DNA of 64,000 nucleotides from Gordonia hankookensis (GCF_014673215.1 NZ_JACWMS010000005.1:248001-312000), one strand, 5' to 3'; shown: positions 17,796 through 25,786, numbered from the stretch's first letter. Numbers and translations: made by a program. The notes: generated by a model from the letters alone, not told the origin.

Positions 17796-17810
17796 TCTCA
17801 ATGATTGAGA
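17796..17810. promoter_or_regulatory. Inverted repeat tctcaa-tga-ttgaga upstream of the reductase/P450 operon
   Basis: A perfect 6-bp-arm dyad, 67 bp upstream of the reductase start and 19 bp after the end of the IclR gene. Position suggests an operator for the reductase-P450 pair, most simply bound by the neighbouring IclR protein. Binding is inferred. Confidence 0.45.
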
Positions 17811-17828
17811 GAAGATTCGTGTCGTGGA

Positions 17829-18590
17829 TCACTGACGCGGTCCGCGAACGTGGGTCATCACCCTCGATATCCCGCGTGCTGCGGCCTGGACTGCGGGAAT
17901 CTTGCTGTAGGCAGCGGTGTCGTTGGGTGCGATGATCCCGAGGGCCGCGACCACCGTTCCCCGTCCGTCACGTATCGGCGCGGCGATGCCGGTGGTGTCC
18001 GGATAGATGTGCCCCGCACAGAGCGCGTAACCCTCGCGGCGGATGTGGGCGAGCATCGCGCGCAGCTCGGCACCCGTCTGGATCGTCTGGTCGGTATACC
18101 CCTTCATCGGGGCGTCCATCACCGACTGCTGGACATCATGTGCGGCGTGTGCGAGCAGGACGAGGCCCGACGATGACGCGTGTACCGGCAACCGGCCGGC
18201 GATTCGGGAGTAGTTGACGACCGGCCCTGGTGACCACAGGCGTTCCAGGAACAACACCTCGGTTCCGTCGAGAACCGCCAACTGTGTGTCGTTCCCGATG
18301 ACCTGGTGCAGATCCTCCATGAACGGCAGTGCGGCGGCGCGTAGTCCCATCACGGGCGATGCGCGAGTCGACAACTCCCACAACCGTATCCCGATTCGGA
18401 CCTCGCGACCGGAACGCTCGAGCCAGCCCGCCTGTACCAGTTCCTCGACCATGCGTGATGCCGTCGCCACGTGCAACCCCGCCCGTCGTGCGATCTCGCC
18501 GATCGTGAGTGAGGGGTCGTCGAGGCCGAAGGCCTCCACGATGCGTACGGCACGCGCGATGACGGATTCTCCGGTGGCCACACGCGACAT
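17829..18590 (-). CDS. IclR family transcriptional regulator
   Basis: A 253-residue IclR regulator. The N-terminal winged helix contains LTIGEIARRAGLHVATASRM (HTH at about 29-48) followed by a wing; the C-terminal GAF-like effector domain runs from about 80 to the end (YSRIAGRLPVHASSSGLVLL; ALCAGHIYPDTTGIAAPI). IclR proteins commonly control aromatic-acid degradation. The gene lies immediately upstream of the reductase and P450 on the same strand, 99 bp away, so local control of the O-demethylation module is likely. Autoregulation cannot be judged. Confidence 0.88.
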   Translation of the reverse strand: MSRVATGESVIARAVRIVEAFGLDDPSLTIGEIARRAGLHVATASRMVEELVQAGWLERSGREVRIGIRLWELSTRASPVMGLRAAALPFMEDLHQVIGNDTQLAVLDGTEVLFLERLWSPGPVVNYSRIAGRLPVHASSSGLVLLAHAAHDVQQSVMDAPMKGYTDQTIQTGAELRAMLAHIRREGYALCAGHIYPDTTGIAAPIRDGRGTVVAALGIIAPNDTAAYSKIPAVQAAARGISRVMTHVRGPRQ

Positions 18591-18690
18591 GCCTCGATCC
18601 TGTCATGGGCGGTCCGCGGCGTGACGCGATCGAGCACACCGCGCTCGTCGACCCGCCTGGCTACACTGGCGTCATCGATCAGGAGCCGAG

Positions 18691-19149
18691 ATGTCGCCGA
18701 CCCGCCGCGTGTTGATAGCAGATGTGACAGTGCCTTTCGGGGCGCCTCCGACGACGACATTCGATTATCTGGTCGATCCGGAGAACCGTCCGCACTGGCA
18801 ATCGAGTCTGCGCCGGATCGAGGATTTGGCACCGGTGGGCGACCGTGCCGGAGGCACCGGTACGTCATGGAGGGACATCACCCTCGTACCGTGGGTACGG
18901 CCTCGTCTCGAGGTCATCGAGTGCGTGGCCCCGCTGCGCTGGCGCGAGATCGGTCGATGGTGGTTCGTCGACGCGAGCCTGAGCCTTGCGGTCTCTGCGC
19001 TACCGGATGGCCGCACCGAAGTGCGAGCTCGCGCGTACCTCACTGTCCCGCTGATCCTGTCCGCGTCGACCCTGGTATTGACAATGCTGGCGCCGTTCGC
19101 ATTACGTGCCGATCTGGATTCGGCGGCGTCGATCGTGGGAGGCTACTGA
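18691..19149 (+). CDS. SRPBCC/polyketide-cyclase-like protein
   Basis: A 152-residue START/SRPBCC-fold protein with the typical opening ADVTVPFGAPPTTTFDYLVD and PENRPHWQSSLRRIEDL (hydrophobic-ligand cavity fold). The C-terminal helix region is hydrophobic (YLTVPLILSASTLVLTMLAP), longer than usual, and may contact the membrane. Family members bind or transport lipids or act as aromatase/cyclases. It overlaps the convergent TetR gene by 7 bp at their 3' ends, so the two are unlikely to be fully expressed together. Substrate unknown. Confidence 0.75.
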   Translation: MSPTRRVLIADVTVPFGAPPTTTFDYLVDPENRPHWQSSLRRIEDLAPVGDRAGGTGTSWRDITLVPWVRPRLEVIECVAPLRWREIGRWWFVDASLSLAVSALPDGRTEVRARAYLTVPLILSASTLVLTMLAPFALRADLDSAASIVGGY

Positions 19150-19784
19150 GTCGACGAGACACCGGGGGCCGGAGACCCGCCGCCGGACACGTCGACGCCG
19201 GCGTGGCCGATGAACCAATCGGTCCATTCGCCGGGCGTCCAGCCGCGTTCGTCGATCAGCCGGAGCCAATTGCGTCGGGCCGCCAGCAACCAGACCGCGT
19301 CGACGATCGCGTCGGTGGGTCGAGCGCCGGTGATCACGGTCAGCGCCCATTGAACCTCGTCCCATCGATTGGCCTCACGCACCCCGAGGCGCTGCGCGGC
19401 AGCGGGATCGGTGACCGCAGCTTCATCCAGCACGTTCTGAATGGCCGCCGACCTGATGTGTGCGGCACACAGCCACCGTGCACCCGCGGCGAGGCGCTCC
19501 TCGGGCGATCCGTTCCCCATCGCCCGGTACTCGGCGAGTTCGCGGACCGGGATCCCCTCCCCCGCGGACAGCGCGTGATCGATGCATGCATCGAGCAGCG
19601 CCAGCTTGTTGGGGAACTGCTGATAGACCGTCTGCCGTGTGACGCCCGCGTCGGTCGCGACGTCGGCCACCGTGGTGGAAACCCACCCGCGGCTGCAGAA
19701 CATCTCGGTGGCGACCGCGAGTACCCGCTCTCGGTTCTGCTGCGCGCGTCGCGCGCGGAGTTCGGAACTGTAGGTGCGTGCCAC
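19143..19784 (-). CDS. TetR family transcriptional regulator
   Basis: A 213-residue TetR-type repressor. The N-terminal HTH is clear: NRERVLAVATEMFCSRGWVS then VADVATDAGVTRQTVYQQFP at about residues 39-58. The C-terminal ligand/dimer domain is poorly conserved. It starts with GTG 19784, 2 bp from an imperfect 18-bp palindrome, and is divergent from an alpha/beta-hydrolase-fold protein 68 bp away. The obvious role is repression of that protein and of itself. Confidence 0.88.
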   Translation of the reverse strand: MARTYSSELRARRAQQNRERVLAVATEMFCSRGWVSTTVADVATDAGVTRQTVYQQFPNKLALLDACIDHALSAGEGIPVRELAEYRAMGNGSPEERLAAGARWLCAAHIRSAAIQNVLDEAAVTDPAAAQRLGVREANRWDEVQWALTVITGARPTDAIVDAVWLLAARRNWLRLIDERGWTPGEWTDWFIGHAGVDVSGGGSPAPGVSSTQ

Positions 19785-19786
19785 GG

Positions 19787-19804
19787 ATTCAGTCTAGACA
19801 GAAT
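19787..19804. promoter_or_regulatory. Operator candidate for the TetR gene
   Basis: attc-a-gtctagac-a-gaat is an 18-bp palindrome broken by one symmetric A/A mismatch. It begins 2 bp upstream of the TetR GTG and lies 48 bp upstream of the divergent hydrolase-fold gene, well placed to control both. Confidence 0.6.
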
Positions 19805-19852
19805 TGAGTTTACGCGGTGTAATGTCAATCAGAACCCCACCGAGGAGACCTG

Positions 19853-20710
19853 ATGCGTGAGCACACTGTGAACACCGATCTCGGCAAGCTGCATGCCACC
19901 ATCGTCGGCGAAGGCCCGGTGACCGTTCTGTGGCACAGCATGTTCGTCGATGCGCGATCGTGGCAGCGGGTGGTGCCTGCGCTCGCCGAACATCGAACGC
20001 TGGTCATCGTCGACGGGCCGTCGTCCGGGCGCAGCGACCGTCTCGATCGCGCCGTCGACATCGCTGCCTGTGCCGGTGCTGCCGCCGAGCTCGTGACAGA
20101 CCTGTGCGCCGGATTGGACCAGGAAGCAGACGTCGACCAGTCCGGTGTCGACTGGGTCGGCTGCGCCTGGGGTGGTCACGTCGGTCTTCACCTGGCGGCC
20201 ACGCAGCCCTCGATGGTCCGCAGCCTCGTCGCGATCAGTGCGCCGACGTTTCCGATCGATGCCGCTCTGCGCCGCCAGGTCGGGATGTTGTTGCCGCTCT
20301 ACCGCGTCATCGGCCCACGGGGGCCCGTCCGCACAGCGATCGAGACAGCGGTCTTCACCGACGCCACCCGTGCCCACGATGCCGAAGCTCTCGGACTCCT
20401 GAACGACTCGTTACGCACATCTGGTCGTTCGATGATCGCGGCGATCCGCACAGGAATCCTCAATCGCACCGATCTCGAATGGGCAGCCTTGCGCACCGCA
20501 TGCCCGACACTGTTCGTGAGTACCGACGACAGGGGCGAGTGGACGCCGGGCGAGGCGCGTGCGATGGCATCGAGAATGCCTGACGCTCATGAGGTCACGG
20601 TGCACGACGCGCGCGTGATACCGGCTCTCGAACAACCGGGCGCGACGGCGTCGGCGATCATCGCCTTCTGGAGCCGGTCGGCCCTGGCCTGCGATCAGCG
20701 GCGGGTGTGA
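19853..20710 (+). CDS. Alpha/beta-hydrolase-fold protein lacking nucleophile and catalytic His
   Basis: A 285-residue alpha/beta-hydrolase fold with recognisable strands and the loops VLWHSMFVDARSW (oxyanion region) and VDGPSSGRSD. At the nucleophile elbow the sequence is VGCAWGGHVGLHLA where homologues carry GxSWGGH; the Ser position is Ala105. At the C-terminus the usual G-x-GH before the ALEQP block is ARV, so the catalytic His position is Val255. Only the Asp (DDRGEW, about 225) persists. The start has gaggag upstream. As read it cannot use the standard triad; it may bind a ligand or act as a regulator or receptor. It is divergent from a TetR gene and its 3' end overlaps a MaoC-type gene by 16 bp. 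Confidence 0.85.
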   Translation: MREHTVNTDLGKLHATIVGEGPVTVLWHSMFVDARSWQRVVPALAEHRTLVIVDGPSSGRSDRLDRAVDIAACAGAAAELVTDLCAGLDQEADVDQSGVDWVGCAWGGHVGLHLAATQPSMVRSLVAISAPTFPIDAALRRQVGMLLPLYRVIGPRGPVRTAIETAVFTDATRAHDAEALGLLNDSLRTSGRSMIAAIRTGILNRTDLEWAALRTACPTLFVSTDDRGEWTPGEARAMASRMPDAHEVTVHDARVIPALEQPGATASAIIAFWSRSALACDQRRV

Positions 20711-21165
20711 CCGTACGCTCGTGCGTCGTCCGGGCGACCATCCGAGTACGAGATCCGGACCGGGCGGAGAATGGCCCGGTGGGTCGATCCGTCGTCGGCG
20801 AGGACCGACGCGGTGGCGGCGATGTGGCCCGCCCCGACGAGGTGTGCGGTCACGAAGAGCGTGACCGAGTGGTCGACGAGATACACCGGACGCACGAATC
20901 GCGTGTCACAGCCGGTGATCCGACCGCCGCGGCCGCGTACCCAATCGTCGGCATGGCGGACCACGATTCCCAGGATGAGCAGGCCGTGGGCCACCGGCGC
21001 GGACAACCCTGCCTCGGCGGCGGCGACGGCGTCGAGGTGAATGGCATTGGTGTCTCCGGACACTTGTGCATAGCGTCGGACGCGGTCCATGGTGATCTCC
21101 TCGGTCGCGACCCAGAGCTGTCGGCCGGGATCAACCGGTTCGACGGGCGTGGGGACCTCGGGCAT
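20695..21165 (-). CDS. MaoC-like dehydratase (hot-dog fold)
   Basis: A 156-residue single hot-dog protein with the hydratase-2 signature SGDTNAIHLD at about residues 36-45 (Asp and His dyad) and PVAHGLLILG, typical of (R)-specific enoyl-CoA hydratases and HadB-like dehydratases. It is read after the hot-dog gene at 21179, 13 bp apart; such proteins usually work as a heterodimer with a partner that lacks the catalytic motif, which fits that gene. Its 3' end overlaps the convergent hydrolase-fold gene by 16 bp. The acyl substrate is unknown. Confidence 0.85.
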   Translation of the reverse strand: MPEVPTPVEPVDPGRQLWVATEEITMDRVRRYAQVSGDTNAIHLDAVAAAEAGLSAPVAHGLLILGIVVRHADDWVRGRGGRITGCDTRFVRPVYLVDHSVTLFVTAHLVGAGHIAATASVLADDGSTHRAILRPVRISYSDGRPDDARAYGHTRR

Positions 21166-21178
21166 CGTCGCTCGCCAC

Positions 21179-21565
21179 CTAGCTCCTGAAGGTGAGAGTG
21201 GACGTCGTCACCGCGATCGGCGACGTGTCACCGTCGGCCACGATGTCGCTGCGGACCAGGAGCTGGGTCGCGCCCCCACGTCGATGGATCCGCTCCACTG
21301 TCAACAACCCGCTCAGGTGGTCGCCGAGCCGGGGTTCGCGGCGCAGATGCAGCGATTCCGATGTGTGGACGATGCCGTCGCTTGGCACCGTCCCGGAATC
21401 CATTGCCTGATGGGCCAACTCGGTCGTGACGCGGAACACGACCGGCAAACCGAAGTCGTCCGACTGCGAGCCGAGGACTTCGGCGAAGTCTGCCAAGAGC
21501 CGACCGTCGACGACTATCACGTCGGGGGTCGTGAAGGTCATGCCTTCTACCAGCTCTCTGGCCAT
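21179..21565 (-). CDS. FAS1-like/MaoC N-terminal dehydratase domain protein
   Basis: A 128-residue hot-dog protein resembling the MaoC-N/FAS1-like dehydratase domain (VFRVTTELAHQAMDSG; SESLHLRREPRLGDHLSGLL). It lacks the D-x4-H hydratase motif, so it is probably the structural, substrate-positioning half of a heterodimer with the neighbour at 20695, as in HadAB-type pairs. It is the first gene of the pair. Its start is the ATG at 21565. A pathway cannot be assigned. Confidence 0.75.
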   Translation of the reverse strand: MARELVEGMTFTTPDVIVVDGRLLADFAEVLGSQSDDFGLPVVFRVTTELAHQAMDSGTVPSDGIVHTSESLHLRREPRLGDHLSGLLTVERIHRRGGATQLLVRSDIVADGDTSPIAVTTSTLTFRS

Positions 21566-21698
21566 GATTCACGCTAGCGAACCGACGACGACTTGCCAAT
21601 CGTCAGGACAGACGAACACTCGACGTCTGTGCTCGCCGGGCGCCCGGCGGTGCCGGCCACTCGACGAGATCGGCGACGGTGACCGCATCGGCGGCCGG

Positions 21699-22103
21699 TC
21701 ATCGCGGATCGTCGTCGGGCACGATGTCCGGAAGGCCGTCGCCCGCCGGATCGAGCACCGCTCGTATCCGGGTCCCCCATCGCTCATGGGCAGCCTGACG
21801 TGTCATCCCGGCGGCCCGCCCGATCGTCGCCCACGTCGCGCCCTGGGTCCGCAACACGAGCACCGTCTCGAGTCCGTCCAGACCGGCGCCGAGCTGAATC
21901 CGAAGACTCACCAGGTGCCACGCGAGGACGCGCTGGCGGGGAACGGCCGTCCCCTGCTCGGCCTCCCACTCGTCGGTCCCCGGTAGCGGACCCGTGCCGA
22001 TGATCTCGTCGGCATGGCGGCCCGCCTCGGTCGCGGCTGCGGTCACCACCTGCCGTGCTGCGTCGTCGACCGCGACGGTGTATGCCCGTTCGATGAGCGT
22101 CAT
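21699..22103 (-). CDS. Small HTH protein, likely autoregulated
   Basis: A 134-residue protein with a helical N-terminal half and a C-terminal HTH: VLRTQGATWATIGRAAGMTR at about residues 84-103, then QAAHERWGTR. This arrangement resembles sigma-region-4/homeodomain-like HTHs in small actinobacterial regulators of unknown role. The ATG follows an ideal ggaggcgcc. Two copies of a spaced palindrome (22114-22132 and 22148-22165) lie directly upstream, the second across the end of the response-regulator gene. I do not recognise a specific family. Confidence 0.65.
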   Translation of the reverse strand: MTLIERAYTVAVDDAARQVVTAAATEAGRHADEIIGTGPLPGTDEWEAEQGTAVPRQRVLAWHLVSLRIQLGAGLDGLETVLVLRTQGATWATIGRAAGMTRQAAHERWGTRIRAVLDPAGDGLPDIVPDDDPR

Positions 22104-22113
22104 GGCGCCTCCT

Positions 22114-22132
22114 TGTCAGGTTGAGCCTGACA
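22114..22132. promoter_or_regulatory. Operator copy 1: tgtcagg-N5-cctgaca
   Basis: A perfect 7-bp-arm dyad with a 5-bp ttgag centre, 10 bp upstream of the small HTH gene start. A second copy with the same arm layout begins 34 bp further on. Confidence 0.6.
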
Positions 22133-22147
22133 CTGAGGCCGACAATC

Positions 22148-22165
22148 TGTCAAGCTCTGCCTGAC
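22148..22165. promoter_or_regulatory. Operator copy 2: tgtcaag-N5-cctgac
   Basis: Same layout as the copy at 22114 with one arm change (tgtcaag for tgtcagg) and centre ctctg. It overlaps the stop codon region of the response-regulator gene. Confidence 0.5.
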
Positions 22166-22863
22166 GAACTTCCCTGGTTGCCGAAGGGCGTCACGAGCGA
22201 GTTCTCGAAGGCGTAGATGATCGCCGCCGCCCGGTCCCGCAGGTCGAGTTTGGTGAAGATGTGATTCACGTGGCTCTTGACGGTCACCTCGGAGATGAAC
22301 AGACTGGAGCCGATCTCGGCGTTGGTGAGTCCACGCGCCATCAGGCGCAGGACATCGAGTTCGCGTTCGGTCAGTCCGCTGCCGGCGGGTTCACGCGGTT
22401 CGGGTGTCGCGCGGCGGAATCCGCGGAGTACCCGCTCGGTGACTGCCGGGTCGAGAAATGCTCCGTCGCGGACCACCGCCCGTACGGCCCAGATCAACGC
22501 TTCGGCAGGCGAATCCTTCAGGATGAATCCGGCCGCGCCCGCGCGCAGGGCGCCCGACAGCAGCTGGTCGTCGTCGAAAGTGGTCAGCACGAGCACGGGC
22601 GGAGGGTCACGTAGCGTCCGCACGGTGGCGGTGGCGGTGATGCCGTCGATGTGGCGCATTCGCAGATCCATCAGGATGATGTCCGGCGCGCACGAGGCGA
22701 CCTTCTCGACAACCTCGTCGCCATCGCCGCACTCGCCGACGATGTCGAATCCGTCCCGGGCGCGCAGAATCCGACGTAGCCCGGTCCGCACGAGCTCCTG
22801 GTCGTCGACGAGCAGCACGCGGATACCGAACGGGCTCACCGGAACCGATCGCGTCGACGTCAT
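22150..22863 (-). CDS. NarL/FixJ (LuxR-type) response regulator
   Basis: A 237-residue response regulator. The receiver domain has the acidic pair in VLLVDDQELVRTGL, the phospho-acceptor Asp in DIILMDLRM (about residue 67), Thr in VLVLTTFDD and Lys in GFILKDS. The C-terminal LuxR HTH is LTERELDVLRLMARGLTNAE plus VTVKSHVNHIFTKL. Its ATG overlaps the histidine-kinase stop by 1 nt, so the pair is co-translated. The partner kinase is immediately upstream. Targets are unknown. Confidence 0.92.
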   Translation of the reverse strand: MTSTRSVPVSPFGIRVLLVDDQELVRTGLRRILRARDGFDIVGECGDGDEVVEKVASCAPDIILMDLRMRHIDGITATATVRTLRDPPPVLVLTTFDDDQLLSGALRAGAAGFILKDSPAEALIWAVRAVVRDGAFLDPAVTERVLRGFRRATPEPREPAGSGLTERELDVLRLMARGLTNAEIGSSLFISEVTVKSHVNHIFTKLDLRDRAAAIIYAFENSLVTPFGNQGSSSGRA

Positions 22864-24008
22864 CAGCCCGCCCGCCGAACGGCGTCGGCGTTGCCGGGAA
22901 AGGCCGCCCGGACCACCCATGAGCTCTGCTGGCCACCGGCTTCGACGAACCCGCCGAGCAACTGCGCCCGCTGTTTCATCCCGTCGATCCCCGAACCGTC
23001 CGTTGATGGACGGCCCGTCACCGGAGGACACGGGTTGCGGACGCACAGGACGAGGTCGGAATCCGCGGTCAGGGTGACTGTCGCGGTGGGGTTGCGTGAA
23101 TGCTTCACCACGTTGGTCAGGGACTCCTGGGTGATTCGATAGAGTGCCGCCCCGAGGGGAGCCGGAATCGTCTCGAGGTCGACGTCCACATCGAAGCTCA
23201 CTGCGACGCCTGCCTTTCGGTAATCGTCGACCAGGCGATCGATGTCGCGGGCACCGGGCGTCGGTGCCGCCGAATCATCAGACGAACCCAGGACTTTCAC
23301 GATGTAACGGATCTCGGTCATGGCCTGGCGACCAAGGCGCTCGGCATCTTCGAGTGCCTCGAGAGCCTCGTCGTGTGCACCCTCCTGGAGTGCGCGCCGC
23401 GCGCCCGTGACATTCAACATCGTGATCGACAGCGAGTGTGCGATGACGTCGTGGACCTCGCGGGCGATGCGGCGGCGCTCCTCGCTGGCGGCCCGTTCAG
23501 ATCGAGCCTGCTGATCACGTAATTCGTTCTGGGACAGCAGCTTCTGGTACAGAATCATGTAGCCGACGAGCCATCCGCACAGGATCGCGAGGACGTAGAC
23601 CACCGGAGATTGCAGATGCCCGGACTGGCTTCCCGTCAGGACGACCGCCACCGACAGCGCCGCGACGGCCAGGCCGCGGCGCAGTGACTCCATCGCCGCC
23701 GCTATCGCGGTCGTGAGCGCGAGCAACAGTGGGGCCACGTCGACCGGAACCGGATCCATCAGCATCAGCGCCACGGCTCCCGCGGCCAGGACGGCACAGG
23801 CCACCTTGCTCGGAATCCAGAGATCCACGACCAGAGACAAACTGGCGAGTGCGGCCCCGAGGAGCGCCCACCAGGGTGGTTCCAGGGGCAGCCGTTGCAC
23901 GACGGCACCGATGGTCAACCCGGCCGAGCCGGCGAGGGTCACGGCCGGGTAGAGCGGCGGGTAATCATCGCCCGCCATCTCGATCCGGCGGCGGACAACC
24001 GCGGCCAT
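22863..24008 (-). CDS. Two-component sensor histidine kinase (NarX/DesK type)
   Basis: A 381-residue membrane kinase. The N-terminal third has about five hydrophobic segments (AGSAGLTIGAVVQRL; WWALLGAALASLSLVVDLWI; VVYVLAILCGWLVGYMILY). The dimerisation/phosphorylation helix EERRRIAREVHDVIAHSLSI carries the HisKA_3 His. The HATPase region includes RITQESLTNVVKHS. No periplasmic sensor domain is present, so the signal is probably read in the membrane. The start is uncertain: ATG 24008 is used, with no good Shine-Dalgarno sequence, and a GTG lies a few codons upstream. It is divergent from the USP-like gene. Confidence 0.88.
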   Translation of the reverse strand: MAAVVRRRIEMAGDDYPPLYPAVTLAGSAGLTIGAVVQRLPLEPPWWALLGAALASLSLVVDLWIPSKVACAVLAAGAVALMLMDPVPVDVAPLLLALTTAIAAAMESLRRGLAVAALSVAVVLTGSQSGHLQSPVVYVLAILCGWLVGYMILYQKLLSQNELRDQQARSERAASEERRRIAREVHDVIAHSLSITMLNVTGARRALQEGAHDEALEALEDAERLGRQAMTEIRYIVKVLGSSDDSAAPTPGARDIDRLVDDYRKAGVAVSFDVDVDLETIPAPLGAALYRITQESLTNVVKHSRNPTATVTLTADSDLVLCVRNPCPPVTGRPSTDGSGIDGMKQRAQLLGGFVEAGGQQSSWVVRAAFPGNADAVRRAG

Positions 24009-24195
24009 CGACGTCACCGACACAACCAAAAGGATAGGCCGCCGGAGCGTGCAGTCATCTGTCTGTGGGCGGAATTGCGGCTCCACCCACGGATGGAGGA
24101 CAGGTCCGCCTGCGGCATGCCGAACCCGCGGGCTCTGATCTCTACCGTCAAATGCAGAGGTCAGAGCAGGTCCGAGACGACAAGAGGTGAGAGCC

Positions 24196-24780
24196 GTGAC
24201 CATATCTGAGATCTTCCACCCGCACCAGGCGCGCACTGCGACGGCAATCGACCGGCTGCCCGTGCGCGGCCCGATCGTCGTCGGCTACACCGGTTCCCCG
24301 GTGTCGACCCGTGCGTTGGAGACCGTGCTGCGCGCGGCCGATGCACACGTCCGAATATCGTTGGTCTGCGCGGTCACGCCGATCCGCCCGCCACGATCGA
24401 CGTCGTTCATGCACGACGCCCTGAAATCCGAGGCGTATCTGCTCTCGGACCGGGCATCCATCGACGAGCAACTCCGACGCGGCGTCGAGGCGCTGCACGC
24501 ACATTCATTGGAACCGGAAACCGCGGTCGCGATAGAGGGCGATCCGGTGAGAGTCCTCTCCCGGGCCGCACGAGAGTTGGAGGCGGCGCAGGTGGTGGTC
24601 GGAATGCGAGACGATCGGCCGACAGGCCAGGTACGTCGGATCGCGAGGGCTCTTCCGGACGACGTCGCGCTGTTCGCGACCTCCGGAGACGCCCATCTCC
24701 GACTGGTGCACACCCGGCGGATCCGTCGCGGTGTGCGAACGCTCGCACCGGAACCCATCGGTCGGGCCGTCGGTGCGTGA
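24196..24780 (+). CDS. Universal stress protein-like (degenerate ATP loop)
   Basis: A 194-residue protein with one USP-like alpha/beta domain: GPIVVGYTGSPVSTRALETV at the N-terminus and a C-terminal half (ALHAHSLEPETAVAIEGDPV, then VVVGMRDD). The ATP-binding G-x2-G-x9-G-S/T pattern expected after VVVG is not present; the region reads MRDDRPTGQVRRIARALPDD. It may therefore be a non-nucleotide-binding USP. GTG 24196 has agagg 8 nt upstream and is preferred to GTG 24187. It is divergent from a histidine kinase, but no shared operator could be identified. Confidence 0.7.
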   Translation: MTISEIFHPHQARTATAIDRLPVRGPIVVGYTGSPVSTRALETVLRAADAHVRISLVCAVTPIRPPRSTSFMHDALKSEAYLLSDRASIDEQLRRGVEALHAHSLEPETAVAIEGDPVRVLSRAARELEAAQVVVGMRDDRPTGQVRRIARALPDDVALFATSGDAHLRLVHTRRIRRGVRTLAPEPIGRAVGA

Positions 24781-24793
24781 CCATTCCGGGTTC

Positions 24794-24815
24794 GCCGGCG
24801 CGTGATCGTGCCGGC
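24794..24815. terminator. Hairpin between convergent genes, possible two-way terminator
   Basis: gccggc at 24794-24799 and gccggc at 24810-24815 (self-complementary) flank a 10-bp loop within the 35-bp gap between the USP-like gene and the AraC gene, both ending here. There is no T-run, as is common in high-GC actinobacteria. Confidence 0.45.
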
Positions 24816-25772
24816 TCAGCGGTGGATCCGTCGCCAGTCCCGCGGGCTGAGCTGGAACCTGTCGCGGAAGCGGTGCGTGAAATGTGTGGGATCGGCGAAC
24901 CCGTGGTGTCGGGCGACCGCGGCGATCGTCAGGTGTGGCTGGTCGAGAAGTGAGTCGCGCGCCCGGTCGAGACGCAGGCCCATGATGTAGTCCTGCAGGC
25001 CTGTATCCGTCATCTGCCAGGCTTTGTACAGTCCTCGGACCGAGATGTTGTGGGCGATCGCGATGGACCCCGCCGAGAGCTCGGGGTCGGTGATGTTCCG
25101 TTCGATGTACGCCTTGACCCTGCGCACGATGTCGGGAGTGTCGTCGCCGGCGCTGCCGGAGGTGTCGGCGGCGGCGTCGAGGATCAGTGCATGGGTGAGG
25201 AGGGTCGTTGTCGCATGCAGCTCGGACAACACCTGCGGGTTCGACTCCGCGACCTCCTGCAACTCGCCCAGGAATGACAGGTAGAGCTGATAGAGGCGGC
25301 TGGACGGCCGGAGTCTCTGGATGGCCCGGCGTACCGCGGACGGCGGAAGGTCGAGCAGGTTGGTGTCGACGTGGACGATGGTCGACGCTCCACGGTCGGC
25401 TCGGCGGAAGTCGTAGGGGGCGGCTTGATCGACCATCAACAGCGTGGACTCCCGGGAGTCTGTGTGCGTGACGACGCCATGTTGACGGTGGCTCCACGAC
25501 CCGGGCGAGACCGCGACGAGCGCCACGCGGTCGGCCATTGCCGTCCTCAGTCGGGAACTGCTGATCGACAGGGTGATCGGATCCGATTCGACATGCATGA
25601 GCGATGTGCCCTCGCCGATGGTCCAGCCGCTGACCCGCGCCCGGAACGCATGGTGCGGAACCAACGGGGTGACGGTCAGCCCCGGAGCCGTTCCGGCCAC
25701 CCGGAAAGCGTTGTGCAGCTCCGCGATGACCGCGTGTGAATCGATGGTGGTGGTGTCGAGGAGGAGCGCCAT
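24816..25772 (-). CDS. AraC family regulator, third of three tandem paralogues
   Basis: A 318-residue AraC regulator with an N-terminal cupin-like ligand domain and a C-terminal double-HTH. The DNA-binding part has SVRGLYKAWQMTDTGLQDYI and the typical end AAVARHHGFADPTHFTHRFR followed by FQLSPRDWRRIH. The N-terminal half shares its layout with the two upstream copies (TLLMVDQAAPYDFRRADRGA against LMLMDLNSPYDYRLSGVGAS and LMVVDLDAPYVAGWDGTGAA). The start at 25772 follows gaggagcgcc. It lies 14 bp downstream of copy two. The product family suggests binding of a small aromatic or alkane-type inducer, not identified. Confidence 0.9.
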   Translation of the reverse strand: MALLLDTTTIDSHAVIAELHNAFRVAGTAPGLTVTPLVPHHAFRARVSGWTIGEGTSLMHVESDPITLSISSSRLRTAMADRVALVAVSPGSWSHRQHGVVTHTDSRESTLLMVDQAAPYDFRRADRGASTIVHVDTNLLDLPPSAVRRAIQRLRPSSRLYQLYLSFLGELQEVAESNPQVLSELHATTTLLTHALILDAAADTSGSAGDDTPDIVRRVKAYIERNITDPELSAGSIAIAHNISVRGLYKAWQMTDTGLQDYIMGLRLDRARDSLLDQPHLTIAAVARHHGFADPTHFTHRFRDRFQLSPRDWRRIHR

Positions 25773-25786
25773 GCTGCGGTCTGCTG

